From: Ignelater luminosus
Taxonomy: Eukaryota; Arthropoda; Insecta; Coleoptera; Elateridae
Length of the DNA: 64,000 nt
Assembly (NCBI GenBank): GCA_011009095.1
Contig: VTPC01004136.1
Coordinates: forward strand, 53,808-117,807
Reading direction: 5' to 3'
Part shown: positions 31,681-45,525 of the stretch, piece by piece
Position numbering within the stretch: the first letter of the stretch is position 1
Layout of the letters: each line of letters opens with the position of its first letter
The notes under the pieces: model-generated
The model's database searches: none
What the model saw: only the letters and a program-made list of their open reading frames with translations
Told to the model about the DNA's origin: nothing
Position numbers and translations under genes: made by a program

Positions 31681-32235
31681 CAGTGTGGTCAAGATAAGGA
31701 TGCACAGCATGAGCATCTTGGAAACGGTAAGAGATACAGCATCGGTTAAATGGGATAAAAGTTGGCTATTATAGGACCTTTTTGTTGGCGTTTGGAAAAT
31801 CTAGATATCTTGGATAGTTTCAGAAATAACCCCATCATGTTTACATCATTAGAATCGTGACACCAAGAGCTATCCAAAACAATTTTCAATTATTTTTCCG
31901 CCTATTTAAAAAAATGAGGTTGATAATGGTTACTCGAAACCAAAACGTTGTAGAGGAATTTTGTTAGCGTACTTTAATAGAGAACAAAAAGTGGCAATAC
32001 AAAAGTGGTTTTAGTTTTCCGATATCTCTTCAAATAAAGGAAAGACAAAATAATAACGAAAATCGAGAAATCTACTTTTTTTTAAATGTCTCTAAAACTT
32101 CTCAAGATATCTAGATTTTGCAAACGCCAACAAAAAGGTCCTATAAATAGCCAACTTTCATCCCATTTAACCGATCCTGTATCTCTTACCGTTTCCAAAA
32201 TCCCGATGCTGTGCATCCTTACCTTGGACACACTG
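31681..32235. mobile_element. 555 bp MITE, CAGTGTG(G/T)(T/C)C tips, TA(TA) flanks
   Basis: The first 135 bp match the reverse complement of the last 135 bp at roughly 90% (shared words: GGATGCACAGCAT, GGAAACGGTAAGAGATAC, ATCGGTTAAATGGGAT, CCTTTTTGTTGGCGTTTG). Both ends abut TATA, fitting a TA target duplication. The interior of about 285 bp is non-coding. A Tc1/mariner-derived MITE is the simplest reading. Its sub-terminal words recur at 48.8 kb. Confidence 0.8.
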
Positions 32236-35200
32236 TATATGGAATGTTCCATCTAAAAAAAGAATGCAAATCTCTAGTTAAGAAAAGTAGTTGAACCACG
32301 AAACTAATCACGAAGAACCCTGTATATCTCAATATAACATTATAGAAGCCTAAAATAAAATAAGGAAGACAGTTCAAAAGGAAAAACATGAGAAGAGTCT
32401 TTTATAGTCAAATAAAAGAAAATGTGAAGGCGAAAAACTACATTAATCCTTTTTTAATTAGAAGAAGGTCATCACATCTTTGTCTCCTGATATGTCATAT
32501 ATTACTATTAAATATTGAATTATACCTTAATAAAAGACAGGATGTAGTTGAGGATTGACGAAATACCAATTCTTCAAATAAAAAGTATTGCTCATTAATA
32601 GAGAAAGAGTTCACAAATTTCTTGTAGATAATAAACAATATTAACCACACATATTTTCTTAAATGTCATATATCAGTATTTAAGCCCACATGAATAATTA
32701 AATTTTGATATTTACATTAAAGGTAATGTTAAACCGTGTTAGCGAAACGTTTAATTCATCTTTCATTCCATTTATGGTCTTCCATTGTCTATCGTAAACA
32801 GTGGGGATTCTCAACATTTTAAACGTTTATAGAGTGTAACATACTAACTTGGAATTTTATGTTTTCCTGGATTGTGCAACATTTAAAAAAGTTTCTTCAT
32901 TTGTCAATAAAATCAAAAATAAATTCTGTAGTACGATAGTATCTATCCAAATCAATAATTATTTTTCCTTTAATTAGGTGAAGAAATCATTATAAGAAAT
33001 AAATTGGTATTTCATATTAAATACTTTCCCATAATTCAGTTACCTATTTAAAATCATTTTAATGGCAACATCAAAAACCTGATTTTTCAGTAATTAATAA
33101 TTGATTATGTTAACTACATTATTATTAATCGTTATTAATCAATGTGAAAAATTGTAAAAAACCAACACTAAATTTAGAAATTAAAGAAAAAAAAAGAAAC
33201 TTAAATATTTTTCCTTTTTAGGCGCTACTTTTTTAACGTTATTTTTAAACTGGTACGGTTTTGACTCCATTCACAAAGCAATAAAACACCTGTGGAGTTT
33301 ACTAATCAACCATGTAATGATTTTTTGTACGGCTTACCTAGACCTGGATTTGGCCATTGATATTAATAATTAGTTTTTTGATCGAGTTTAAAATGCGCTG
33401 TTGTAAATAATGCATGTAATTGAGGATCGCCCATGTAAAATATTATTTTGACAATATATAGTAATTTGCATGTATTATTTAAATGATGAATGATGTTACT
33501 TTTCATGTGTGAAATTATTTTAAGAGAAAGCGGTGGAACACCCATATAGTACTTAACTCTTTTTTCAGATTAACTATCAGTGATGATATTAATCATTTTT
33601 AGTAGGTCCATTAAAAGGGGATTTCATCGATATACAATGACCTGTATTTTATAGAACAAAGAAGTATTAATTATTACTTATATTCAGTTCTGCTTTACTT
33701 AAATTTCTAATTAGATATTTCAAATATTTTACTTAGTTCAATTTGCTGCTGTTACAATCTGTAATCACTTGGTGTAATACGACAAAAATGATGGTTGCTA
33801 GACATGTAAACTCTGGACACTGTAATCGTAACATTCTACTGTGCAGTCCTATTGCTGCCCTTTTACTCAAACTATACTATCACTATCAATATTAGTTTTG
33901 ATAAGTTAATTTTATGGAAGAATTGCTTTCAAGATTAAATATGAAATGAATAATTTTATAATAAGAATTGTTCCAAATCAGCAAATACAGGAAATGATCG
34001 ATATTTAATTAAATCTCAATCATCAAAATTTACGTCTTTATTATAACTTACCCTTTATCTTTATTTATAATTCAAATTTAAAACACATTAAATTAAAAAT
34101 TCCTCTGTCTTTGTTAAATATTGTTTAATCGTTTTTATTTATTAAACAATATAAATGCAAAACCTACGCAAATAACAATATAACTCAACTATGACTGTAA
34201 AGACTTCCTCATAATAAAATTAAATCTTCTATTCATTTCAGTTTGATAACTGCAGATATTAGAACACTGCTATTATCAATTTATAAAACACAAAAAACGA
34301 AATCAACATCAACTGTATGAATTGCCATAACCATAAGCAATTCACCCTGAATTAACCTTTATGGCTGTTTATTACGTCAGATCAGAATGAAAATAACCCG
34401 CAGAAATCCAGCACATTGAAGTGCAATAATTCGTTCATTAAATATAAAGAAATAAATTTAATGCACCTTGCAACATAATATCATTTTTACGTCAGAATAA
34501 TTACTATCCCATTCATCACCATTCATCATCGTTTGCCATTAAACTACAAGCATGAAAAATATTTACGGTAATAACAGTTTATATGAAAATGTTATAAAAA
34601 ATTATTATTTATTATTAGTTCGGCAATGAGTTTCATAGGAGTAAATTATTGTTGTTGGGAAGAATTGCAGTTTATAATACTGGTAGAAGCACATCGACCA
34701 CAATTTTTATTAACTTTCAAAATTTATAAATAAATATAATGTCAAAATAGTATTGATATTACATAATGATTTTATAGCTTATCATTTCTTAGTTATTAAT
34801 AATTAGATTTGTTCTAAACAATATAACTCACACTACTATATTTCATGCTGACCTTGAATTCATGAATCTTCAGAAAGTAATCAGTCATGTTTAAAACTGT
34901 TTTTAAGACGTTCTATTTCTGATCTGAATAGGTTAGGATCATCGTTGTGGAGAGAATGCTCTGTCAAAATAGGTGATTTACATAAATCATGTATATTGCA
35001 GTTGTTTACTTACTTCATTTATCAATTCGACTTTCAATAAGAAATTAGTAACAACTATTTGTTCTATTATTATTATATACTTACATCTTTATTTGCATAA
35101 TTATGTAAAAACAAAATAGTATCTGGATAACATCAAATAACTAAATAGAAGAAATCAATACAAGCTATGATTGTCTACATAGTAGAGGTCAATTGATCAG

Positions 35201-38200
35201 CGGAAACCAAACGGACAAATCGGTACAGTACTATTTTATCAAAATCAAAATAATGACACTAAAGTGGGTTTATGAAGTCAATCTTTGTCACTCAACCACT
35301 ATTGCATGGTACTTTCCTAATGTAAATAAAATATACTATTTATCATGTTCGCATGAGTAAATAATAAATTAACGAATAACTTCAGTGACAATATAACACA
35401 CATCACAAATAAAATGCTTGAACTACAGGGTACTGGAATTCCTAATTAGAAATATAGGCATAAATGTAACACAATCAAGAACAATATGGATTTTGCTATA
35501 TATTTTTGGTCAACTTCAAAATTACACATACACTATTTATTAGAACTGAAGCAATGAAGAAATTTCATAAACCCTGCTACTTGATCCTGATACTATTGAA
35601 CAGCTTGCTTTATTTAAACAAAACAACATTCTTCTTCTTGATACAACCCAACATTTCTCAAAGAAAGGAAGTCATCCGACAAAAAGTTGGTGTCACAATC
35701 ACATCTATATTTGATCTCGTTCACAAGATACTGAATTGCGGTATTTTCATACCTCAGCTTCTACTCCTTACAAATCGTTGAAATTGGTGCAACTTTTTTT
35801 GACTTAGAAGATTTGTAGCTTTCCATAATAAGCATCTTTCGGATTTCGACTTCATGCTAAGTTTCTGAACTTTTCTGAGGCGATAATTCATTGAATTTGA
35901 AAATTAAGTACCACCAGTCTTCATGAACATGTGGAAAAACACCGACTTAAGGTCCCGTTTACCAAAGCTGGGACTGAAAAAGGATGCCAGTTTCTTTGTG
36001 TTTCACTTATATAAATTTCGTTTACTCGACTTTGCTTTCAATTTTTCTTTATGTACTGGAAGATTAGGTTTGATAGTCGATATTGCAATTTGGAGAATAC
36101 AATAAAATAACAATCGGCTATTCTTTCATTCTTTATTGGTTTGAATGAAATTTATATGTTGTAGTTGGTTTAGATTAGATAGTTAACTTCTAAAAGTATT
36201 ATTGGGGCAATACGGAAGTGGGGCCTCTCAATCATTTTATAACAAAGCAAGTACATAATTTAACACAATAGGATGCTGATTGTTGAATCATGATAATGAA
36301 GTTTAAAAATTGCTTTAGATATCATTACAATTTAAAGTTTAAACCAAATATTTCTGATTACAATAGTAAAACTGCAAGACACTACAAGGAAGAACATTAA
36401 TGTGACTTTTTGACAACAGTAAAAATAAACGGAAGCTCTTGTTTATTTTTAAGTTTTAACTGCTTTTTAAACTGCTATATTTATGTAACGAAATAGATTT
36501 TATTACACTCTCTAAACACAATTTTGTGTCTACTAGCTACAATGCAAGCAAAAAAACGAGAGAAAAATGACGGACATAATTGAAAGAGAAGCTTTAGTCT
36601 TGCACCTAAGCCATTTTTATGTGATGTGTTGACAGTCAGAAAGACCAATAAAGTTAAATTTTTACGTCTAGATAATAAAATGCTTCTGAACTGTCCTAAA
36701 ATTGCTTCCCTTCGACCATTCGGAGAAAAAGGGATTTGTTAGAGCAATTTTAAGTATTTTTGTTTTGGTTCAACATAATTTTTTACTTCTGAGTTGGAAA
36801 TAGAACTGTTTATTCAGTGAGAAAAATCCAAAATCTTCCTCGTTATTGTTTTTAATCGACAGATGACATTTTCTTCACGAACTTTGTTGCATAATAAGCC
36901 AATAAAACTGCTTGATGTGCTTATAAATTACACTTTATTACCGTACAGATGTAATAATAAAGCAAAAGTTATATGTAAGAAGATAAATCTCGATATTATT
37001 ACTATTGTTAATTTTATTATAATAAGTGAAGGTTTTGCAGGTGGCTTGACAAGCGCAGTAAAATTTGTTTTCAAAAATTTCTTGTCGTCCTGCAATTCCA
37101 CAGACATCATGCAATGGTTTAGTATGCATAATCGCTTTACCACGCCTTTAATATTTTACTCAAGCCAGTGATTCTGTTGTATATTTAAGGTTGTCATAGT
37201 ATAAACAAATTACTTCTTTTTAGTCAGTTAGCAATTTAATATTTTATGATAGATATGTAAATAGAAAATATTCAAAATGTCCCCTTTAAAGCATATACAT
37301 AGCTGAAAGGACACCAAGATAAATTAGATTCATCAGGATTCCATATAAAATAAGCGTACTAGTAGCAGTAGCTCGCATTTGCTGCTTGACTGCTTCTAAG
37401 CATTTTTTTTCTTGTTTTTCTTAACCGTAATTACAATTAGAATCGCAATTTAAATTCTTGATTTTTGAGTGCCTGACGATTGTATATAATTATTTGAATT
37501 GTGGAGGCTCTTATTTTATAATGGTGGTACTCATTTTTGCCTCTTTAATGCTCTTATTAACCAGCGGATTTCCTTCTTTTCTCTTTATTTATGACGTTTT
37601 AGTACCCGTCATTTATAGTTATTAGATGTTATTTTTGTTCTAATATATATAAATGTGCATATTTTACTCCGCGGCTACTTATTAATGGTATCTAATTACT
37701 TTAGACATGATTAACTTTAATCTTATGCCGTACGCTACTTATAACAACTAACCTTTATGTATTTCAATAAATTTCAAGATTAAATTTGAAAGGTAGATAA
37801 GAGGACAATACGATACTTACTATAGGTATGTTAAGTATAGTGTATGCTATTATACCCTAAATATACATTAAACAAGTGTAGATTTTCAACAGAAAAAGCA
37901 TTCACGTTAATATGAAATGTATTCGAAATCTGGACTCTGTCAAGTTATTTGATGTTTAGACTAATATAAGGTATACGAGTACCATAATATAATTATAAAA
38001 ACACACTTCCTCTGGATATTTCCTAATTGTAAGTTTCCAGTGAGATTTCCTCATGTTCATATTTTTCTTCTTTCTTTATTGTATCTGTTACTCTTGATTT
38101 TTATCACTATAGAAAGTAACTCTTGCAGTATTAAAAAAATGAACGATCGTAATACTGGTTGATGACAGTGGTGGAAGTCAGCTATGGACATTACGAATTT

Positions 38201-39230
38201 CAGTCATGACTGATACCTTCCATAAAATAGTAATAGCTTAAAGCCAAGAACTCAGGCCATTGCTTCCCACAAAAAGTATCCATCGCAACACGGGCAGTAA
38301 CTAGAATCACACTGAGCCACCCATTAGCAAGCGTACTAGTCTAGTCATGGAGCATAGTATACTTATTCCAACTCCTCTCGATAATGTTCTTTTAAGGCCT
38401 ACCATAATCAAGGTGTGCCACGTAATGCTTTTTGAAAACTAACTGTAAGTCTTGAATTGTATGCAAATTATACGTCTTAGTATACTGTTAGAAGCGAATT
38501 AAAAGAACAGCTTATAAAATGAATGACAGAATTGGCTCGTTTCTGACAGAAAGGTGTCCTCATGCAAGAAACGTTTTGAATAACAATCAATTAAATGACT
38601 TTTTCTGGTAGTTCGATTCCGTAGAATTCAGAAATCGTGGTATCAGAGCAAAATGAGATATCTGAGTTGGTGACCATATCTAGATATGCCAAATTCTCTT
38701 GGGTTTTCCTTTACCTACAGGATAGATAAATTGGTATATGTAAGAGCGCCGGCGGTATTGTGGGCGTTACGTAAGTTATAAAAACATTACAGTGATACGC
38801 TTTTTCTTCATTGATGCAGTGAGATGACAGAACAAACGTTCCTTACGCGCTACTAATATATCCTGCTTCAAGAACAAGACAAGCACTCGTCGAAGCAGGG
38901 ATCTATAAAATTGTACAAGTTAAGAAAACTCCAGCTTTAGTCTTCAGTAATATCGACAATAAAAACAGCCTCTCAAAAAATGTCAATGATACTAAAGGCC
39001 AAGAAACGCTGTGAAGATGTGCGCTAAAGACGGGAAACCACAAATATCAGTTACTACGTACCTGACCCCAAAAACAAAGCCCTGACATTAACATTAAAGG
39101 ATCTTTACAAAGAAAACCAGTTACAAGATTCCAAAAACGTAAAGAAAGCTGACAGGGACTCCTTACATAGTTTATTTGTTACATACAATGCAGGGAGATA
39201 GACTTGGCAAGCGTACTCAAACATGAGTTG
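32236..39230. other. A+T-rich stretch; nothing firm
   Basis: Open frames at 35506-35781, 35923-36105 and 36863-37171 (plus) lack splice context and recognisable motifs. Base composition is uniform except a slightly GC-richer patch at 38740-39070. No inverted repeats noted. Confidence 0.4.
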
Positions 39231-39446
39231 TACACGGAAAAAAGTGTTTTGTTGGGGCCACAAAAAATTTAGTGGAATTTTGGACAGCAAATATTTTTGC
39301 AAGAACAGCAAATATTTTTGTCACACTGTATAATTTTTTGCTCTTGCCACTACAGCACTTTGGTAAATACAACAAATTTATAATTTATTTTATAGTTTGG
39401 AACAGATTAATTTGTTGCTACAGCAAACAAACATTTTTTCCGTGTA
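39231..39446. mobile_element. about 215 bp mini-MITE, TACACGGAAAAAA tips
   Basis: TACACGGAAAAAA at 39231 is mirrored by TTTTTTCCGTGTA ending at 39446. If the outer TA on each side is the target duplication, the element is 39233-39444 with CACGGAAAAA tips. Inside, ACAGCAAATATTTTTG occurs twice close together. No coding capacity. Confidence 0.6.
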
Positions 39447-42400
39447 CCAAGTTCCAGTCTCTCTTACAAGTTAGTTAAGGTCGGACGAGAGGCTTCATTA
39501 GTAAGAAGAATGCTGAAATAAATACAATGTCTAAATAATCTAAATATGTAACAACAAATTTGAATCTCTTCTAATCGTGGATGGAAAGCCATTTGTTATC
39601 AGTTTGAGCAGATTACAAACTGCAAGACTTTTGATGACTGCGTAGTGTGCTTCATCAGAAGAGTCCAGAACGTTGCCTTCGGTTAGCGTAAGGTTCACAT
39701 AATTTTAATCAATATTGGCATCTAATGGTTGAGATCTGGCAAATCCTTGACTACTTGTGGTTTCATTTACAAAGGGCATAATAAAAATATAAAATTAAGA
39801 CAAAAAACTAGTACATAGTAGCCTAGTGTAGCCTACTGAAAGTCAGTACTGTCCTGGAAAAACCTGTAGAAATGGCCATCTTCTGTGACGAAGAATTAAA
39901 AAATGCGTAAAGTCACAATGTTTCATTTAGAAGATAAAGCAAGACGGTCTACGGTTTGGTGTCTCAAGATACCTTGATGAGGTGAGCAAAATGTAGGAGC
40001 AATATGAAGTCGCTCTTTGTAATGAATTTTCATCCTTTAACTAATTAGCAGATAGAATTTTCAATAAGATTGAAACAGTCTGAAATCAATCCATTGAGAT
40101 GATCCGCTTAATTGCTTTGAACAAGACATTGTGATGGCAAGTATTGCGACATATTTTATTTCGCAAAATAACATAAAAGAATGTAAAAACAATAAAATGC
40201 AAATTATAAGAAAGTTGACATCATCCCACAGGATTAAGTATCCAAACTTAATACCAATATTAATGAAGAACAGGTAAACTTCTAATATACGCCGGGTATG
40301 GAATCTAAATAATTTAAGATAAGATGCTGCGCTACACAACAGTTATAGTTATCAATTATCAGGTAGTACAACATGAATTCTGAATGAATATTAAGTTTGT
40401 AGGTATGAAGGTTATTTTTAGTATTCAATTTCAGATTGTTATGCTTTTCTACGAATCATTTTAGATTCTTTTTTAACGGCTTGCAATAATGGTCATTAAA
40501 AGAATGGATAGTAGAAGAATTTCCGTCTTGTAACTCTGCAATAGAATTTAAATTGTTTTTAAATATAGCAATTTTATGTTTTCTGTTTATTATGGCATGC
40601 TCCATAAAATTCTTTACTATCATAAAGTGCAATATTCTATGTTATGTATGTAGGTCATGATATTACAGTAGTATATGGTTAACATAATGTGAAGTTTGTC
40701 TCAAACAGAACCTTTTTACAAATTTTTGTCGCTTTTTAAAATTTCTTTAATCGTGCACAAATAACTGATTAAATTGCAAAAGCAGTTTCAATCTGAAATT
40801 ATCATCAACGAGACAATTTAAATATAAAAGCATTTCATCAGTTCGTTCCTGCTTTCTTGTGATATAGTAAAAAAAATTACTAAAAAGAAATTGAATTTTG
40901 TTTTTGCAAATCATAAATAACTCTAGATGCTACATTTAATTGAACAGCCAACACCTCGATCTCTCTTAAATACCTTTTCATTATGAAGTTAGGTTAGGCG
41001 CATCGTGATCTATCAAGGTGTGGGAAAAGATTGTAAAGGGATCTCTTTTAATTCACCCACGCCTTGTTTAAAATCTTGAACTCTTGTCGAGCGGAGGAAA
41101 AAACCTATAGGAATTAGACCGGAAAAAGAAGAAGAAAAGGGTTAAGTTACCGTGAAAGGATGTAAAATATAAAAGTTGTGCAAATTGGTTCCAGAATGGT
41201 ACAGATCGTTTTTACGGCTTAAAAAAGATATTATAACTGTATATAACAGGTGTTTTATGAAATTATCTATTAATATGGGGCTATTTTTGGTAGGATATTT
41301 GGTAATAAATAACATTGAGCCTTAAGGGGTTATTGTGAAATGGAAATATTATTAATGTTGTGGATTTGTTGAACCGCAGAAGTTACCGCATAATCATTTT
41401 CACATTAAGATCTTCGAAAATTGATTACGTGAAAGTATTTGCTTCTGTATGTGTTGTATAGTATGAATATACATTATTGAATTATTACCGTTTCTGTTTA
41501 CTATACAATACTATTACTATAACATTAGTATCTGTACGGAAAGATCAGTCTACTAATTAACAAAACGAAAGATTAAACAATCACCTTTCATATAGAGAAT
41601 TGAAACTTATCGACAATCTTCTTTCAATCATACTATTGACAATATGAATACAACTTTAAATTATTATTTATAATTTGTTTACATTGAAGTAGATGTTTAT
41701 TTTTAATAATTTAATAATATGTCAATCAACTCTTTATCGACTATTAAAATATATTGAAGACACAGAGAGTAAGATAAATCAATATTCTAAACATGGTCAA
41801 AATGGTATTAGTTTAAGTGATGATATCAAAGTTAGTAATAATAAGAACAAACGAGAGTTTTTGGGAAAAAAACCTATAGACTTGAATGTTTAGTTTAAAA
41901 AATTTTCTATCAATTAGGTTTACACAATTACACAATGTAATCAACACTTTGATATTTTAAAACTGTATAAATAAAATTAAATTAAAACGTAATAATAATA
42001 ATAACAATCCAATCAGTACATGTAAGGAAAAGAAATGTATTAACATTTCAACCGATAAATGTTTTCTTCTAATGATTGTTGTCATTGCAGTCAGCGTGGC
42101 GCGGTCGGAATCTTGAGGTGAGGCAAAATACAGGTGATTGTGATGGACGAACGAGCTATATAATAGTGAACGGTATGAATATCGAGGTCACTTTGTCCTC
42201 AATCGTATTTAACGACAGATCGAGAAAAATCGAATCAACTAATTAGAGATATTATTTTGTATTTTTTAATTACATAACCTAAAAACAGATAAAATTTTTG
42301 TTATCAATCATTTGGTGATTAACATCTAGTTCATTGGGCAACATCAGTTTCGCACAAAAAACGATCAAGACTTGTTCTGGTTGCTATATACTACTAATAG

Positions 42401-44454
42401 GTTCAATTTAAAAATCCATTCAAGATTGTTAAAGAGCAAATTAAAATAATTTAAATGCGACTACAAACCAGTATTTTTGAAGTTCTCGGTAGAAAATTTA
42501 AGAATGGGCGGTTGTGAATTTACATAAAATAACATTTAGATAAATTCCTATAGAAATACGCAAAATTTTCGTCTGTAACTATTTCGAGAATGTGGAATAA
42601 ATGCGTCGCATTTTAACTGAAAACTGTAGTTTAGTGGAAACGTCGTTTCCAGATTGAAACTTCTCAACGAAATAGTTTTAGGCAGTTCATTCTCGAGTTC
42701 AACAATCATTACCATTAGTTTGCATTTTAGAGAACTTGATGGAGCAGCTTATTTATGTCACTGATTCAATATCGATTATTTAGATTGTAATTGTAACATT
42801 TACTGTGAAAGTTTGCATGTGTTTTATGATGCATTTAATAGACTTTTATCTTGGGTTTATGAGAAAATATAAAAGTCATGAATACAAGGAAGAAAAAACA
42901 GTAAGATGTACATTAAGAAATTTAATCGGGCATATCGTAGTTTCTATTCATAATAAAAATTAATGATTTGGAACTAGAAATGATTGTAAATAGTAAAATA
43001 GAAGTTTAGTTTAAAAATAAAAAGTACTGTGTTTGCAATTACAGTGTTTTGCATTTCCTCTACTGTTAGAAATCCTTTTTTTATCGGCAAATTAAAATTA
43101 ATTTAAATTACAAGAAGAGAAATTGTTATTTATTATTAACTAATATAATAAATTTTCGTTAATGACAGATTAGTTTATCTGTTGATAACTTTAATATTAT
43201 TAAAATTCAATAAAATAAATATAATTATCTATAAACAGACACATATCATTCTATGTACTTAGTACATAATATAATACGGCAATAAAATATTTTCTAATAG
43301 TAGTAGTAAGTGGGTAATTTTTTACATGTTCTAACGACTTTTTCATTTTTTCTTTTAATGATGTCGTACCAGAAAGCAGCAAATTACCGTTCGTGATTGT
43401 TATCTTTAATTAATAGCTTTGTAAATATTGCAAACACGTTACAACAAATTACATAATCTGTAGATCTTCTGCGCTATTCCTTCTTTGAATTTGTAGAACA
43501 GACTTTTTAACTATACAAATATGCTTTGCAGTTCCAGATTTGAGACAGATCGAAGAAATCCGCCACAGAAACTTATATTTGAATTTGCGTGCTTTCGAAA
43601 GTCCATTTTTCAACTCGATAAGTAGAAATATAATATTTATCTAATATTAGTTTGTATTTGCTTACAAAAATGAAGACCAACCGCGATAAATGAATTTAAA
43701 ACAAACCCAACAATTATTATTAAACCTGAATGAGACATAAAAATGATACAATAGAAAATAATTGAGATGCACCCGACTAGAATGGGTGGCCTTAGTCGCA
43801 AGTTAGAGGTTAAAATAGTCTAAAAATCTTTCTACATTTCTGTATTCCTAACATAATACATTTTTTTTAAACAAACTACACTTTACAACTATGAAAAATG
43901 AAAGTAAAAAAAAATTAGTAATGGTCTTATTATAATATCAACTTAACTTTAGACAGAGAAACATTCTTTTTTCAATACCTTAAAGAGAAAATCAAGGCCC
44001 AGTAGTAGCGATTGACAACGAATTAGAAATCAAAACAAGATAATTTCGTAACTGAAACAGTCTAATTCATTATCGAAGTTTAATAATCAATTGTCTCTGT
44101 TTATTACCATCCTCTAAATAATGAATTAAGCCATACAATTATTCGGGTGGATTAACAGCAAAACCAATTCGAATAAAAGAAAATATAAATAGCTATTATA
44201 ATGAATTTAATTCCAATTGAATTAATTAGTTTCATCAAAGAGAGTTAATTAAATCTTAAATTTTAAATTCGTTTGAAAGCATCGAAGCTAATAATTATAA
44301 TGTAGCATTGATTTTGATGTAAATTTAATCCCAAACTGATTTAATATTTAGAATCATTACAGTCAGTCAATCTTATCTCAACCTCTCTGATTTTAACAGT
44401 TTCATGGAATCAAATTCCTGATATTATTGATAGTAATTACAGTACAATATTATA
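39447..44454. other. A+T-rich stretch; possible promoter near 42.2 kb, otherwise nothing
   Basis: No protein-coding exon recognised on either strand. The one unusual place is 42060-42240, with a GC-rich 27 bp segment bounded by splice-like signals and a TATA/Inr/DPE-like cluster just after it. Confidence 0.4.
42157..42221 (+). promoter_or_regulatory. candidate core promoter (TATA, Inr, DPE-like)
   Basis: TATATAA at 42157-42163; TCACTT at 42188-42193 (A at 42190, 33 bp after the start of TATA); AGATC at 42217-42221, which is +28 from that A and matches the arthropod DPE consensus. Each word is common in A+T-rich DNA; the joint spacing is what stands out. No downstream coding exon was recognised. 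Confidence 0.3.
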
Positions 44455-45525
44455 CGTTGGTTGTTCCAAAAGTTTTGAGATTTGATGAAACCGAAAGCAA
44501 TTGATGAAATATTGGATTTTATAGCGTCGCTTGTTTTGAGTTGTCAGGTAAAGTTGCAATCTGTTTCTGCTATTCACTTGTTTTTTATAGTATTTCAAAT
44601 TAAATGCTACAATGGAGTTGACGCGTGAGCATTTTCGTGCGATGATTTACTATGATTTCAAATGCGATTTGGATGCGGATGAGTGTGTGAAAAGATTAAA
44701 TGATGTTTTTGGCGAAGAAAGTCCTTCTCGGGCAACAGTCTATCGGTGGTACAGTGAGTTTAAACGAGGACGTTCAACAATGACAGACGAAGAAAGAAGA
44801 GGACGACCTAACACTGCAGTCACTCCAGAAAATGTTAATGCCGTTGAAAATCTAATAAGAGATAATCGTCGATTAACTTGTTGGGAAATCCAGAATATTA
44901 TCGACATTGAATCGGCAACAGTAGAAACCATTCTACACGAACACCTACGTCTTAAGAAACTTGTGTCCGGTTGGTGCCACATTCTCTTATTCAAGGATAT
45001 CGATTGGTGCCGCTACGTGCTTAGGAAATTTGATAATGGCAATTCTAAGCATGTATTTGACATTGTTACTGAAGAAAGAAAATGATCGCCAGGTTTTTTG
45101 CATCAGTGCCTCTTAAGATACAAAAGACTGTTACCACTGAGTGGTATGTTACCATCTGTCTAGCATGAGTCTTTCGGGCGATCAAAGAAAAACGATTGAG
45201 GGCGGGATTGGGCGCATTCCAGTTCATCACGACAATGCTGCTGCACATGCAGCCGGTAGAACATCAGATTCTTTGCGAAATAATTTGATTTCCACGGTCG
45301 GCCACGCACCATATACTTCGGATTTGGCGCCGCGCGATTTATTTTTATTCCCTAAAATAAAGAGAAAGTTACTAGGGCGCCGTTTCGTGCCCCTGAAGAT
45401 GTGTTGGTGGCATTTGAAGAAGAGGTACGAGCATTGTCTGAAGAGACGTGGAAATTATGTTTTAAAAATTGGTTTTCTCGAATGAAACTATGTATAGATG
45501 CTCAAAACTTTTGGAACAACCAACG
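44455..45525 (+). mobile_element. mariner element, 1071 bp, perfect 25 bp TIRs, internally deleted
   Basis: The first 25 bp (CGTTGGTTGTTCCAAAAGTT and so on, 44455-44479) are the exact reverse complement of the last 25 bp (45501-45525). TA precedes the left end; the right flank reads TC, a one-base decay of the expected TA duplication. The interior holds a plus-strand mariner transposase in pieces. At 1071 bp it is about 200 bp short of a full mariner, matching the missing middle of the protein. Non-autonomous, but with intact ends that a related transposase could in principle bind. Confidence 0.93.
44612..45525 (+). pseudogene. mariner transposase, deleted and frameshifted
   Basis: The first segment (44612-45085) starts MELTREHFRAMIYYDFKCDL and has the HTH region with ATVYRWYSEFKRGR and ERRGRPNTAV; it runs to FDIVTEERK and stops just where the first catalytic Asp (GDE) should be. 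The next homologous residues are SVPLKIQKTVTTEWYVTICL at 45103-45164 in another frame, so about 60 residues with the first catalytic Asp are gone. The third piece has HHDNAAAHA and, 34 residues on, LAPRDLFLFP, the second and third Asp of DD34D. A last frameshift near 45378 separates it from APEDVLVAFEEEV and so on. At least three breaks: inactive. Confidence 0.92.

Noticed and set aside
36863..37171. Plus-strand 102-codon frame
   Set aside because: No recognisable protein features; open on both strands because stop codons are sparse by chance.
38777..38813. TATAAAA with TCATTG 33 bp later
   Set aside because: Similar to the 42.2 kb cluster but no DPE-like word at +28; such TATA/Inr pairs are expected by chance in this base composition.
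39272..39478. Plus-strand 68-codon frame
   Set aside because: Runs through the small MITE at 39231-39446 and out the other side; not a gene.
40061..40339. Minus-strand 92-codon frame with hydrophobic runs
   Set aside because: Hydrophobic because of T-rich codons; no topology or family evidence.
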